Shown: positions 55,200 to 64,000 of the stretch, piece by piece | Numbering within the stretch: the first letter of the stretch is position 1 | Layout: each line of letters begins with the position of its first letter | Origin: Paracoccus sp. S1E-3 | GTDB lineage: Bacteria > Pseudomonadota > Alphaproteobacteria > Rhodobacterales > Rhodobacteraceae | Direction of reading: 5' to 3' | Assembly: GCF_013868135.1 (NCBI RefSeq) | Contig: NZ_JACEMU010000004.1 | Coordinates: 930,001-994,000 of the forward strand | DNA length: 64,000 bases | Translations under genes and position numbers: made by a program | The notes under the pieces: generated by a model | The model's database searches: none | Told to the model about the DNA's origin: nothing | What the model saw: only the letters and a program-made list of their open reading frames with translations

Positions 55200-55946
55200 A
55201 TGAAATTCGCCCTGCCGCTGATCGCTGCCCTTGTCGCCTCGACCCCCGTTTTCGCGCAGGACACGATCGGCACCGGCCCGAACCAGATATCGGTCGATAT
55301 CGGTCTGGGCGCGGCCTACAAGCCGACCTATCAGGGCTCGGATGAGTTCGAGGCAACGCCCTGGCTGATCATGCGCGACCTGCGCCTGCGGGGCTATGGT
55401 GCGGGCGAGAATTCGGGCTTCTCGATTTCGCCCAACGTCAATCTGGTCGGCAAACGCAATGCCGATGACGATGAGCGGCTGGAGGGGCTGGACGAGATAG
55501 GCTATGCCTATGAGCTTGGTCTGAAAGCCACCTACAATGTCGGTCAGACCACCGCCTATGCGACCATGCGCAAGGGCTTCGGCGGGCATCACGGCATTAC
55601 GGGCGCACTGGGCGCGACCTATCGGTTCGAGACCACCGACCGGATGACCTTCTGGGCCGGTCTGGAAGCCGGTTACGGCAATGACAGATATAACGAGACC
55701 TATTTCGGCGTCAGCGATGCCGAGGCCGCGCGCACCGATTACAGCGCCTATACGCCGGGTGGCGGTTTCAACTCTGCCGCCATCAGCCTGGAGGGGCGTT
55801 ACCAGTTGGCCCCCAATACCGCGATCATGGGCGAAGTGAAATTCTCGCGCCTGATCGGCGATGCGGGCGACAGCCCGATCGTGGAGGACCGCAACCAGCC
55901 CTCGATCAAGCTGGGCATCGTGCGGACGCTGAACTTCGCCTTCTGA
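55200..55946 (+). CDS. MipA/OmpV family outer membrane protein
   Basis: A 248-residue beta-barrel protein. Residues 1-19 are a signal peptide (MKFALPLIAALVASTPVFAQ context). The mature part has alternating hydrophobic strands, with the family feature LGLGAAYKPTYQGSDEFEATP-like GLGAAYKPTYQGSDEFEATP and the final Phe (TLNFAF) needed for barrel insertion. MipA-like proteins scaffold murein enzymes in E. coli; a similar role is possible. The start at 55200 has AGGA six to eight bases upstream. Confidence 0.86.
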   Translation: MKFALPLIAALVASTPVFAQDTIGTGPNQISVDIGLGAAYKPTYQGSDEFEATPWLIMRDLRLRGYGAGENSGFSISPNVNLVGKRNADDDERLEGLDEIGYAYELGLKATYNVGQTTAYATMRKGFGGHHGITGALGATYRFETTDRMTFWAGLEAGYGNDRYNETYFGVSDAEAARTDYSAYTPGGGFNSAAISLEGRYQLAPNTAIMGEVKFSRLIGDAGDSPIVEDRNQPSIKLGIVRTLNFAF

Positions 55947-55967
55947 GAATTTGGCGCGGGGCAGTCG

Positions 55968-56420
55968 TCAAATGTCGCGCCGTATGGCCAGCCGCCAGAC
56001 CAACATCAGCAGCGGCATCATCGCCGCTATGCCCATGGCGACCCAGATCATCTGGACCGGCGCGGGACGAAGCTGAACGATCAGCCAGATCGCGCCCGGC
56101 AACATCAGCAACAGACCCGGAATCGTGCCCGGCGCCAGACTGCCCAGCTACAGACTTTGGCCCAGTTGCGCGACGGCGGCGCCAGCAAGTGCGCCTGCCA
56201 GCATCAGGACCAGCCAATCGAGGCCAAGCCAAAGCCCCGCCACTAGAAGAAGCGGCACCGCGACGCTGACGATCGTCACGGCCCGGCGTCTCCCCCGCTG
56301 CAGCGAGGCCGCATCGCGGCGGTTCAGAAAGCCCGGAACCGGGGGGCCGCCGCCGCGCAGTTCGGCAACATTCTGGATGAGGAAAGCGGCGATCAGCGCG
56401 ACCGCGGCCAGCCAGACCAT
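55968..56420 (-). pseudogene. Small membrane protein interrupted by an in-frame amber codon
   Basis: The frame starts with ATG sharing one base with the stop of olsB and encodes MVWLAAVALIAAFLIQNVAE and a second hydrophobic stretch, then hits TAG at codon 91 (56150-56148). After it the same frame continues open for 59 codons with more hydrophobic spans (GLLLMLPGAIWLIVQ and MIWVAMGIAAMMPLLMLVW) to TGA at 55968. The total of 150 residues would give about four spans. I do not recognise the family. A TAG mutation, a sequencing error or a real short protein are the options. Confidence 0.6.
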
Positions 56421-57181
56421 CAGCCCGCCACGCCGCGCAGCAGTCTCTGCCGCGCGGGCGGGATGGCGGCGACCTCCAGCCCGGTGAAGACGTGCAGCGT
56501 GCCAAGCTGGTCATCCACCACCGCATGGTCGCTGACCCAGCCGCCCATCAGCAGATAGGTGCGCAGAAGCGGCGGCAGCTCCGCCTGCGCGCGCCGGAGA
56601 TCGGGCTTGAACCGCGCCAGCGCGCGCGCGAAGCGGAACACTTTTGGCGCCTTCACCCGCGGCAGCCAGCGCCGTGGCGCCAGATGGCGGTCCTTCAGCA
56701 GCGCGAAAGCGTCGGCATAACCCTGCGTTTCCGTGCCGATGAAGGAGGAGCAGCCGAACAGCAACTGCACCCCATGCCGGTCGACATAGCCCGTCATCGC
56801 CCCCCAGGCCAGCCGCAGGATATCGGGATCGCCATGTTCGGGATGGATGCAGAAGCGCCCCATCTCGACCATCGGACCGGGAAAATCGCGCAGCCGATCC
56901 AGATCATAATGTCGCGCGGAATAGGAGCGGCCAATCTCGGCGCCGCTTTGCAGATGCAGAAAGCGGAAGGTTGCCAGCAACTGGCCGCTGCGGCGGTCCT
57001 CGATGAGGACATGGCGGCAATCGGCGTCGTAATCATCGGCATCGACGGCCGCCCCGTCGTCGCAGGCCCCGCGCTTGCCCATGAAGGCCAGCCAGCGCAA
57101 CCGTTGTGCGGCCTGAAGATCGGCCTCGGTCGCTGCCTCGCGGGCCTGAAGGTGACCCTTCCCGAGCATCATCGCCTGCAT
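56420..57181 (-). CDS. GNAT-fold ornithine N-acyltransferase, OlsB-like
   Basis: A 253-residue protein with the pattern of OlsB: AAQRLRWLAFMGKRG near the start, CRHVLIEDRRSGQLLATFRF, VEMGRFCIHPEHGDPDILRL (acyl-CoA/ACP binding region), and LLFGCSSFIGTETQGYADAF. OlsB adds a 3-hydroxyacyl chain from ACP to ornithine in the first step of ornithine lipid synthesis. The usual partner OlsA (acyltransferase) is not next to it; its stop instead overlaps the interrupted membrane gene. The identity is likely but the substrate is not proven. Confidence 0.82.
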   Translation of the reverse strand: MQAMMLGKGHLQAREAATEADLQAAQRLRWLAFMGKRGACDDGAAVDADDYDADCRHVLIEDRRSGQLLATFRFLHLQSGAEIGRSYSARHYDLDRLRDFPGPMVEMGRFCIHPEHGDPDILRLAWGAMTGYVDRHGVQLLFGCSSFIGTETQGYADAFALLKDRHLAPRRWLPRVKAPKVFRFARALARFKPDLRRAQAELPPLLRTYLLMGGWVSDHAVVDDQLGTLHVFTGLEVAAIPPARQRLLRGVAG

Positions 57182-57342
57182 CTAACCCCGCTTCGCCGGT
57201 GCTGGTCCCGCCTCTGCATATTCCGCTGTTGTAACGATGGCGCAACAGAAGAGTTTCGCAATGCGGGCGCCGCACCCCGGTCATGAATTCCCGGCGCCTG
57301 TCCGCCGCCAGCTGCTCGGCGGCGGCCGCAGCCCGGAAAGTC

Positions 57343-58482
57343 TCACTCCAAGGGTCGGTGCGGGGGCAGATGATCGCCCAGCACGTCCTCGATATACAGA
57401 CGCTGAACCAGCACCATCGCGACCACCATCAGCGGTGCTGCGACCAGAATGCCGGGCAGGCCAAACAGCACGCCGAAGGCGATCACCCCGAAGATCGTCA
57501 TCACCGGCGGCAGCCCGGCGGCGCGGCGCTGGATCAGCGGCATGATCACATTGCCCTCCAGCTGCTGGATCACGATGAACAGAATCAGCACATACAGCGC
57601 GTCGCGCGGCCCCTGAGTCAGCGCGAACAGCACCGCGGGCGTGCCGCCGATGAAGGGGCCGATATAGGGGATGGCATTGGTGATCCCGGCGATGATCCCC
57701 AACGCCAGCGCCAGCGGGATTCCCAGCATCCACAGACCGAAACCCGACATGACGGCCACCACCACCATGTCCAGCGATTGCCCGGCGAGCCAGCTCCACA
57801 GCTTGTCGCCCAGTTCCTTGAGAATGGCGGCGGCGCGGGGCCGGTGGCTGATCGGCACCAGTTGCAGCGCGCCCTGAATATAAGGGCCGGGATTGATCGC
57901 GAGGAAGATCGCCACGGTGACGACCAGAACGAGATTGGCGATGCTGCCGGTGGCGGCGTTCAGCGTTCCGCGCAGAAAGCCGAGAAGCCCGTTGAAGGTG
58001 CTGGCCGAGGCCCGCGCCGCCTCGCCCGACTGGGCGGCGCGGGCGCCCTCGGAAACCTGATCGATCACCAGATTGCCCAGCGTCGAGGTGCTGAGCCAGG
58101 CCATGACCTGCCGCCAGGCCTCCGGCAGGGCGGCGATCAGCTGGCGCATCTGCTGGGTGATCTGGGGGCCGGCATTCATGATCAGCGCCATGATCGCCAT
58201 GAACACCAGCGTCATGACCAGAAAGACGCCCGCAGTCGGGCTGATCGGCAACCAGTGCGACAGATAATTGGCCGACATGCGCAACGCGATGGCCACCAGC
58301 ACCGCGGCGAAGCCCATCAGCAGCACGAAGGACAGTTTCCAGACCATGACCAGCCCGATGCCGATGGCGAAGACCGTCAGGATTGTCGCCAGCGGCACCG
58401 GCCGATGCGCGACCCTCAGGCCGGTGCCCGGATGGCCGGTCGGCGTGGGTTCGGAATCGGGGCGTTCAGATGATGTCTGCAT
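57343..58482 (-). CDS. AI-2E family transporter (PerM-like)
   Basis: A 379-residue membrane protein with about eight spans and a periplasmic or cytosolic helical loop between spans 3 and 4 (residues about 100-175). IPYIGPFIGGTPAVLFALTQ and the later EGNVIMPLIQRRAAGLPPVM are strong AI-2E/PerM features. Members include AI-2 exporters, Na+/H+ antiporters and other permeases; function is unknown here. The start at 58482 has AGGAAG eight bases upstream. Confidence 0.88.
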   Translation of the reverse strand: MQTSSERPDSEPTPTGHPGTGLRVAHRPVPLATILTVFAIGIGLVMVWKLSFVLLMGFAAVLVAIALRMSANYLSHWLPISPTAGVFLVMTLVFMAIMALIMNAGPQITQQMRQLIAALPEAWRQVMAWLSTSTLGNLVIDQVSEGARAAQSGEAARASASTFNGLLGFLRGTLNAATGSIANLVLVVTVAIFLAINPGPYIQGALQLVPISHRPRAAAILKELGDKLWSWLAGQSLDMVVVAVMSGFGLWMLGIPLALALGIIAGITNAIPYIGPFIGGTPAVLFALTQGPRDALYVLILFIVIQQLEGNVIMPLIQRRAAGLPPVMTIFGVIAFGVLFGLPGILVAAPLMVVAMVLVQRLYIEDVLGDHLPPHRPLE

Positions 58483-58544
58483 GGCCGCTTCCTGACGGAT
58501 CGCAGCGCGAGACGGTCGCGCCGCGCCTTCCTGCGTCGGGCAGA

Positions 58545-58985
58545 TCAGTCGATGACGCTGCCCGGATTGAGATTGCCGATACTGCCGAGGATCTGGCGAA
58601 TCGCACTGAACGAGGTGACGCTCGAATCGGTCACCCGCCGCGACAGCACCACGATCCGGCCCTGCTCCAGACCGAAGCGCTCCACATTCGCGACGGTTCC
58701 GTCTGGCGTGAAGGTGATGGCGACGACCTCGCGCGAGACCTCGGTCGGCCGCGTCGGTCCATAATGGCGCCAGCGCGATCCAACGTAATACCAGCCCGAT
58801 CCCGCCAGCAGACCCTGCGAGGATGGGCGCCCGATCAGGGTTTCCAGATCCATCTGCGTGGTCTGACCGACCACCACCTGCGCAAGGTCTTCGGCGGGCG
58901 GGATATAGCCATGATGGCGATAAATCGGCACGCAACCGGAAATTACCAGCGTCAGCGCAAGAACAATGCTGCGGATAGAAGTCAT
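58545..58985 (-). CDS. bamE: Outer membrane assembly lipoprotein BamE
   Basis: A 146-residue lipoprotein. The lipobox is VISGC (Cys at about residue 18). The SmpA/OmlA domain follows (VVVGQTTQMDLETLIGRPSS, GWYYVGSRWRHYG, VVAITFTPDGTVANVERFGL). BamE is part of the BAM complex that inserts beta-barrels in the outer membrane. It is divergent from the YceD gene, an arrangement common in alphaproteobacteria. Confidence 0.9.
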   Translation of the reverse strand: MTSIRSIVLALTLVISGCVPIYRHHGYIPPAEDLAQVVVGQTTQMDLETLIGRPSSQGLLAGSGWYYVGSRWRHYGPTRPTEVSREVVAITFTPDGTVANVERFGLEQGRIVVLSRRVTDSSVTSFSAIRQILGSIGNLNPGSVID

Positions 58986-59105
58986 ACGTCGATATTCCCG
59001 CCTCGTGCACGGCCCCGGTTGACGCCGCTCACGAGGCTTAGCAAACTCGGGCGGGCCGCTCAAGAACATCACGGCCAAGTGTCCGTATCCGTTTGGAAAG
59101 CCGCA

Positions 59106-59645
59106 ATGAACACATCGAATCCCCTGCCGGAACGGCTGCGGGTCTCTCATCTCTCGCCCAGCCGCCCCAATCCGTTCGATCTGACGCCCGATGCGTCTGC
59201 ACGCCGCGCCATTGCCGATGATCTCGACCTGCTGGACCTGCCCGCCTTCCGTTTCGAGGGGGCGATTCGCGCCTCCGGTTCGGATGCCTGGGCGCTGACG
59301 GGGCAGTTGCGCGCAACCGTCGTGCAGGCCTGCGTGATCACGCTGGCGCCGGTGGAGACCACCTTGACCGAGGATGTCTCGCTGACCTTCTCGCCCCATG
59401 TCAGCACCCCGGACGAGGAAGAAATCGAAATGGGCGATGAAACCGTCGAGCCCCTGGGCCAGTGGATTCAGCTGGGCGACATCGCGCTGGAAGCATTGGC
59501 GCTGGCGCTGCCGACCCATCCGCGCGCGCCGGGGGCCGAGCTGCCCGACGACGTGCAGGACGACAGCGGGGAAGACGAGCCTCGCCGCCCCTTTGCCGGT
59601 CTTGCCGATCTGATGAAGGCGAAAAAGCCCGATCAGGACTTGTAG
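59106..59645 (+). CDS. YceD family (DUF177) protein
   Basis: A 179-residue protein. [41 protein letters not shown] and the acidic middle followed by [20 protein letters not shown] match the YceD family, which is linked to 23S rRNA processing and is usually next to rpmF. Here rpmF is not present: rnhA comes next, convergent, and its end overlaps by 13 bp. It is divergent from bamE. Confidence 0.87.
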   Translation: MNTSNPLPERLRVSHLSPSRPNPFDLTPDASARRAIADDLDLLDLPAFRFEGAIRASGSDAWALTGQLRATVVQACVITLAPVETTLTEDVSLTFSPHVSTPDEEEIEMGDETVEPLGQWIQLGDIALEALALALPTHPRAPGAELPDDVQDDSGEDEPRRPFAGLADLMKAKKPDQDL

Positions 59646-60085
59646 GGCGCCATGCCCGCGCGGGCGAGTTCGTCCGCGCGTTCGTTTTCCGGGTGCCCAG
59701 CATGGCCCTTGATCCACGCCCATGTGACCTTGTGGCGCGCCTGCGCCGCGTCCAGCCGCTGCCATAGATCGACATTCTTCACCGGCTTGCGGTCGGCGGT
59801 CTTCCAGCCGTTCCGTTTCCAGCCGTGAATCCAGCTTGTCACGCCGTTCTTCACATAGGCCGAATCGGTGGTGATGGTGATGGCCGAGGGCCGGGTCAGC
59901 GTCTCGAGCGCGGAAATCGCCGCCATCAGCTCCATCCGGTTGTTGGTGGTGTCGGCCTCGCCGCCGGACAGTTCGCGTTCCTTGACGATGGTGTCGCCAT
60001 CCATGGCGCGCAGCAGCGCGCCCCAGCCTCCGGGGCCGGGATTGCCGGAACAGGCCCCGTCGGTCCATGCAAATAAATCGTTCAT
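59633..60085 (-). CDS. rnhA: Ribonuclease HI
   Basis: A 150-residue RNase HI. The acidic catalytic residues lie in [13 protein letters not shown] (Asp8), NRMELMAAI (Glu), TTDSAYV (Asp) and NERADELA (Asp) with the His in GHAGHPEN. It cuts RNA in RNA-DNA hybrids. Normal length. It overlaps the YceD gene by 13 bp tail to tail. Confidence 0.96.
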   Translation of the reverse strand: MNDLFAWTDGACSGNPGPGGWGALLRAMDGDTIVKERELSGGEADTTNNRMELMAAISALETLTRPSAITITTDSAYVKNGVTSWIHGWKRNGWKTADRKPVKNVDLWQRLDAAQARHKVTWAWIKGHAGHPENERADELARAGMAPYKS

Positions 60086-60095
60086 GCGGCGGCTT

Positions 60096-60551
60096 CTAGC
60101 CGAAGCCGGGGGCAAGCAAAAGCGCCACCGCAAGAATGGTGAAGCCCAATTTCAGCCGCGGCCACCATTCGGGCACCAGCCCGACGCGCGCCGCCCAGAG
60201 ATCCGGCACGAGAATCGCCACCAGGCCAAGGATCTCTGCCCGCATCAGTTCGGCGGATCCGATCCAAAGCCCCGCCCCGGCCTGAACCAGCCACAGCGCG
60301 GCGACGCCCATAACCGGCACCCCGACCGCCGCATAGGCCAGCGGCCAATGCCTGCGCAGCACCGCCGGCGCGGCGATCAGCCCGCTGGACAGGCCAAGCA
60401 GCACCAGCCCCCACAGCAGCGCCTCCTCTGCGGCCGAACCGACCCAGCCCTGACGATACCCGGCCCAGAAGACCACCAGCGGCGACAATGCCAGCGCGGC
60501 CAGCCCCCAAGCCGCCAGCGGCGGGCGGCGGTCGGGGGCGACGGGCTTCAC
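60096..60551 (-). CDS. Small membrane protein, DUF3429-like
   Basis: A 151-residue protein with four to five spans. GTG start at 60551 makes a GTGA overlap with the LysE stop. The layout (about 150 residues, spans at 15-33, 44-62, 72-92, 100-118 and 130-148) and the [18 protein letters not shown] ending recall DUF3429, but the match is not firm. No function is known. It runs toward rnhA with a 10-bp gap, so lysE, this gene and rnhA may share a transcript. Confidence 0.65.
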   Translation of the reverse strand: MKPVAPDRRPPLAAWGLAALALSPLVVFWAGYRQGWVGSAAEEALLWGLVLLGLSSGLIAAPAVLRRHWPLAYAAVGVPVMGVAALWLVQAGAGLWIGSAELMRAEILGLVAILVPDLWAARVGLVPEWWPRLKLGFTILAVALLLAPGFG

Positions 60552-61150
60552 GCCCGCTCGGCCGCGAGTTTCAGGCCGAGAAGCGCGAAGCTGGCCGCGA
60601 AGGCGCGGCGCATCCAGTTCATCGCGGTTTCGCTGGACAGCAGCCGCTGGCGCCCGGTCGCGGCAAGCGCGGCATAGCCCAGAAAGACCGCGAAGGTCAT
60701 GGCGGTGAAGCCGGCGCCCAGTTGCAGCAGGGTGCCCGTGCCCGCGTCCTTCGGCATGAATTGCGGGATGAAAGCCACGAAGAACAAAGGCAGTTTCGGG
60801 TTGAGGATATTCAGAAGGATGCCGCGCCGCACCAGTTCGGCGGGCGTGGCCGGGGCGGCCGGACGGACCGACAGGCCGCCGTGATCCTTCAGCACCGCCC
60901 AGGCCATCCACAGCAGATAGGCGACGCCGGCGAATTTGATGATCTGGAACAGCACGGCACTGGTATGCAGCACCGCCGCGAGGCCGGCCATGGCGACGAC
61001 CATGTGCAGGATGGTGGCGATGGTGCAGCCGACCGCCGCCCAGAACCCGGCCCGGAACCCGCCGCCAAGCGTGGTCGACAGCGTATAGACCACGCCGATC
61101 CCCGGCGCGAGACAGACAATGAAAGCCGTCAGCAGGTAATCCCAGTTCAT
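60548..61150 (-). CDS. LysE family amino acid exporter
   Basis: A 200-residue transporter with six spans. CLAPGIGVVYTLSTTLGGGF near residue 13, GVAYLLWMAWAVLKDHG and GILLNILNPKLPLFFVAFIP are LysE/RhtB motifs. It exports amino acids; the range is unknown. GTGA overlap ties it to the downstream membrane gene, and GST lies 27 bp upstream on the same strand. Confidence 0.9.
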   Translation of the reverse strand: MNWDYLLTAFIVCLAPGIGVVYTLSTTLGGGFRAGFWAAVGCTIATILHMVVAMAGLAAVLHTSAVLFQIIKFAGVAYLLWMAWAVLKDHGGLSVRPAAPATPAELVRRGILLNILNPKLPLFFVAFIPQFMPKDAGTGTLLQLGAGFTAMTFAVFLGYAALAATGRQRLLSSETAMNWMRRAFAASFALLGLKLAAERA

Positions 61151-61177
61151 CCCTTCGGTCCCCCCGTTCAGGCCGGA

Positions 61178-61786
61178 TCAGGCGCCGTTCAGGAGCCGAT
61201 AGCCCGGCAGCGCGGCAATGCGCGCGATCCACGCATTGATGCCCGGAAAGCGGCTCATGTCAAACCCGCCCTTGGTCCCGGCCGAATGGGTATAGCCGTA
61301 GAGACAGATATCGGCGAGGCTGACGCCCCCGCCCACCAGCCAGTCATGGGCCGACAGCCGATCCTCCATCACCTGCAGAAGCGCGTGGCCGCGATCCAGC
61401 AGGTCCGCCATGCGTTCCGGCGTGGCGAGGTGGCGGCGCGCTGGATAGAATTGCAGCGCGCCGCGCACGGCGACGACGCCCTCATGCTGGTTCTGTTCCC
61501 AGAACATCCAGGCCAGCATCTCGGCGCGTTGGAACGGATCGGCGGGGGTGAAGGCGGTGCCCTCGCCCAGCCAGCACAGGATGGCGTTCGATTCGGGCAG
61601 CAGGCGGCCGTCGTCCAGTTCCAGCACCGGAGCCTTGCCGAAGGGCAGACGGCCCTCGACCTTGGCGCGGGAAAGTTCGGGCGAGCTGTCCTCGACATCG
61701 ACGATCTCGGCCCGGCGCCCCAGCAGCGCCAGCAGCAGCCGGACCTTGTAGGAATTGCCGGAGGACGGCATCGAATAGAGTTTCAT
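61178..61786 (-). CDS. Glutathione S-transferase family protein
   Basis: A 202-residue GST. The thioredoxin-like N-terminal domain starts LYSMPSSGNSYKVRLLLALL and has APVLELDDGRLLPESNAILC (cis-Pro and Glu-Ser glutathione contact); the helical C-terminal domain has LVGGGVSLADICLYGYTHSA. It may conjugate glutathione or act as a peroxidase. It lies between ispH and lysE on the minus strand. Confidence 0.9.
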   Translation of the reverse strand: MKLYSMPSSGNSYKVRLLLALLGRRAEIVDVEDSSPELSRAKVEGRLPFGKAPVLELDDGRLLPESNAILCWLGEGTAFTPADPFQRAEMLAWMFWEQNQHEGVVAVRGALQFYPARRHLATPERMADLLDRGHALLQVMEDRLSAHDWLVGGGVSLADICLYGYTHSAGTKGGFDMSRFPGINAWIARIAALPGYRLLNGA

Positions 61787-61840
61787 CGTGATTTCCCCAA
61801 GAGTTGCGCCGGATCGGCGGGATGCGGGGATAAGGCCCGA

Positions 61841-62797
61841 TCAGGCTGGTTCGCGCAAGACGCGGGGCACCTTGAATTCGACATTTTCCTGCGCCGTCTC
61901 GACGATCTCGACGGTCACGTCGAAGCGGTCGCGAAAGGCGTCGATGACCTCGTTGATGAGCACTTCCGGCGCACTGGCCCCGGCGGTGACACCAACGGCA
62001 CGGATGCCCGCCATCGCCCGCCAGTCGATCTCGGCCGCGCGCATGACCAGCTGGCTGTAATCGCAGCCGGCGGCCTTGCCGACCTCGACCAGACGGCGCG
62101 AGTTGGAACTGTTCGGCGCCCCGATCACCAGCAGCGCGTCGATCTTGGGCGCCACCGCCTTGACCGCCGCCTGCCGGTTGGTGGTGGCGTAACAGATGTC
62201 TTCCTTGGCCGGCCCGACGATGGCCGGGAACCGCGCCTGCAGGGCCGCAACGATGGCGGCGGTGTCATCCACCGACAGCGTGGTCTGGGTGATGAAGGCC
62301 AGCCGCGCCGGATCGCGCGGGGTGATGCCTGCCACATCCTCGACGGTTTCGACCAGCAGCACCTCGCCCTCGGGCAACTGGCCCATGGTGCCCAGCACCT
62401 CGGGGTGCCCGGCATGACCGATCATCACCATCTGCAGGCCCTCGGCATGGTGGCGCTCGGCCTCGACATGGACCTTGCTGACCAAGGGACAGGTCGCATC
62501 GACGAAGATCATTTCGCGCCGCCGCGCCTCGGCCGGGACCGCCTTGGGCACGCCATGGGCGGAAAAGATCACCGGGCGGTCATCGGGGCATTCGTCCAGT
62601 TCCTCGACAAAGACCGCACCCTTGTCGCGCAGCCCGTCGACGACGAATTTGTTGTGCACGATCTCGTGGCGGACATAGACCGGCGCGCCCCATTTCTGCA
62701 GCGCCATTTCAACGATCTTGATCGCCCGGTCCACCCCGGCGCAGAAGCCGCGCGGGGCGGCGAGATAGAGCATGAGCGGGGGTTTGGCGTGTTCCAT
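61841..62797 (-). CDS. ispH: 4-hydroxy-3-methylbut-2-enyl diphosphate reductase
   Basis: A 318-residue IspH. Three cysteines bind the [4Fe-4S] cluster: [12 protein letters not shown] (near residue 19), [12 protein letters not shown] (near 100), and [13 protein letters not shown] (near 205). It makes IPP and DMAPP in the MEP isoprenoid pathway. Start and length are normal. The neighbouring genes are on the same strand, but the spacing of 54 bp to GST suggests a loose operon. Confidence 0.97.
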   Translation of the reverse strand: MEHAKPPLMLYLAAPRGFCAGVDRAIKIVEMALQKWGAPVYVRHEIVHNKFVVDGLRDKGAVFVEELDECPDDRPVIFSAHGVPKAVPAEARRREMIFVDATCPLVSKVHVEAERHHAEGLQMVMIGHAGHPEVLGTMGQLPEGEVLLVETVEDVAGITPRDPARLAFITQTTLSVDDTAAIVAALQARFPAIVGPAKEDICYATTNRQAAVKAVAPKIDALLVIGAPNSSNSRRLVEVGKAAGCDYSQLVMRAAEIDWRAMAGIRAVGVTAGASAPEVLINEVIDAFRDRFDVTVEIVETAQENVEFKVPRVLREPA

Positions 62798-62892
62798 GCC
62801 GAGGAGTTAACCCGGATGCGGCGGAAAATCCAGTGGACCCGCCACCCCCTGCGCGGCGTTGTGACCCTGAACCCCGGAAATGGAGATGCCAG

Positions 62893-64000
62893 ATGAAACG
62901 CCTTCTCAGCACCGCCGCAACCGCCCTGCTCGCCGCCACGACCGCCGGCGCCGAACCTTGGCCGCAGGGCGAGCCGAATACACAATACCAATCCGCCTTT
63001 CCCGAACAGACACGCGCCCCCGCCATGCAAAGCGGGATCACCCTGAAGGCCGAGCCGCTGGTAGAGGGGCTGGATCACCCCTGGGCGGTCGAGCTGTTGC
63101 CGGACGGATCGGCGCTGATCACCGAGCGCCCTGGCAGGCTGAAGCTGTACAAGGACGGCGCCGTGACCGATGTGACGGGCATCCCCGAGGTTTCAGCCAA
63201 GGGTCAGGGCGGCCTGCTGGACGTGGCGCTCGCGCCCGATTTCGCGACCTCGCGTATCATCTATCTCAGCTATGCCGAACCGCGCGAGGGCGGCAACGGC
63301 ACCGCTGTGGCGCGGATGAGACTGGCCGATGACGGCGCCTCGGTCGAGGATGTGGCGGTGCTGTTCCGCCAGCAGCCGACCTATGATGGCGACAAGCATT
63401 TCGGCAGCCGCGTGGTGCCGAATGCCGATGGCACGCTGTTCATCACCCTTGGCGAGCGTTCGGACGTGCCGATCCGCGACACAGCGCAGGATCTTGCGAA
63501 CCATCTTGGCAAGCTGATCCGCATCGACGCGAACGGTCAGGTGCCGGCCGACAACCCCTTCGTGGGCTTGAAGGATGTGCAGCCCGAGATCTATGCCAGC
63601 GGCCTGCGCAATGTGCAGGCGGCGGCGTTGGACGGCGACGGGCGGCTGTGGACGATCGAGCATGGCCCGATGGGCGGGGACGAAGTGAACCGCCCGGAAA
63701 TCGGCAAGAATTACGGCTGGCCGGTCATTTCCTACGGGCTGAATTACGACGGCACCCCGGTGAACGAAGGCATCACCACGCGCGAAGGGATGGAGCAGCC
63801 GCTCTATTACTGGGACCCGGTGATCGCGCCCTCGGGGGCGGATTTCTATGACGGGCCACTGTTCGCGGACTGGCAGGGCGATCTGCTGATCGGGGCCATG
63901 AGCCCGCCCGGATTGGTGCGGCTGAAGCTGGACGGCGACAAGGTCGTGGGCGAGGAAAGGTTCGATCCCGAGATCGGGCGCATCCGCGACGTGCAGGTCG
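62893..64000 (+). CDS. PQQ-type sugar dehydrogenase, N-terminal part (cut by window edge)
   Basis: The first 369 residues are present; the gene runs off the right edge. A signal peptide covers residues 1-20 (LLSTAATALLAATTAGA). The mature part matches soluble glucose/sorbosone dehydrogenase-like beta propellers of the YliI type: GLDHPWAVELLPDGSALITE, ERPGRLKLY, GLLDVALAPDF, YASGLRNVQAAALD, EHGPMGGDEVNRPEIGKNYG. It would oxidise aldose sugars in the periplasm with PQQ. The start has GGAGATGCCAG-type spacing. Confidence 0.88.
   Translation, partial: MKRLLSTAATALLAATTAGAEPWPQGEPNTQYQSAFPEQTRAPAMQSGITLKAEPLVEGLDHPWAVELLPDGSALITERPGRLKLYKDGAVTDVTGIPEVSAKGQGGLLDVALAPDFATSRIIYLSYAEPREGGNGTAVARMRLADDGASVEDVAVLFRQQPTYDGDKHFGSRVVPNADGTLFITLGERSDVPIRDTAQDLANHLGKLIRIDANGQVPADNPFVGLKDVQPEIYASGLRNVQAAALDGDGRLWTIEHGPMGGDEVNRPEIGKNYGWPVISYGLNYDGTPVNEGITTREGMEQPLYYWDPVIAPSGADFYDGPLFADWQGDLLIGAMSPPGLVRLKLDGDKVVGEERFDPEIGRIRDVQV

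Overview
The window is high-GC DNA from an alphaproteobacterium, most likely a Rhodobacterales member close to Paracoccus. The reasons are the family content (CckA, an LdtR-like MarR regulator, SdhE, a TAXI-type TRAP system, 3-hydroxybutyrate dehydrogenase, an OlsB-like acyltransferase), a GTTC-N7-GTTC SOS box upstream of recA, and tightly packed short operons with ATGA/GTGA overlaps. No rRNA, tRNA, CRISPR array, prophage or intact insertion sequence was seen.

Layout. 0-16.2 kb is a catabolic island: a citryl-CoA lyase (cut by the left edge), a two-subunit 3-oxoacid CoA-transferase, a TAXI-TRAP importer, a LysR regulator, a class III CoA-transferase, a six-gene minus-strand acyl-CoA operon (acyl-CoA dehydrogenase, thioesterase, ADP-forming acyl-CoA ligase, R-type MaoC hydratase, crotonase, unknown membrane protein), an IclR regulator, an MFE2-like SDR and a RidA protein. 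Together they look like uptake, CoA activation and R-stereospecific beta-oxidation-type processing of an organic acid that cannot be named from sequence. 16.6-25.3 kb holds housekeeping genes: fabB-fabI, folA/thyA, gloA, a DUF1287 protein, an LdtR-like regulator, sdhE and an aminotransferase. 25.4-30.4 kb holds a DUF1127-like protein with a GcvA-type LysR, bdhA, a predicted small RNA with its own promoter and terminator, and a YejA-like peptide-binding protein.

30.4-31.55 kb is an unusually gene-poor stretch. It is followed by recA with its SOS box, a small sulfotransferase-like gene, cckA, an rsmB-like gene, an RND efflux pair with a divergent TetR regulator, an RTX metalloprotease, a YgiC/YgiB pair, and an Lrp regulator facing a YjiH-like membrane protein. 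47-53 kb carries an EamA transporter, acpP, fabG, an aspartate/glutamate-racemase-like gene, fabD and ndk. 53-64 kb carries an ABC-F ATPase, a MipA-like porin, an olsB-like gene coupled to a membrane gene broken by an in-frame amber codon, an AI-2E family permease, bamE, yceD, rnhA, lysE, a glutathione transferase, ispH and the start of a PQQ-type sugar dehydrogenase cut by the right edge.

The items most worth follow-up are the predicted ~75-nt small RNA at 27.9 kb, the split MFE2-like catabolic island with its unknown membrane protein, the racemase-like gene with an altered active site inside the fab cluster, and the nonsense-interrupted membrane gene after olsB.
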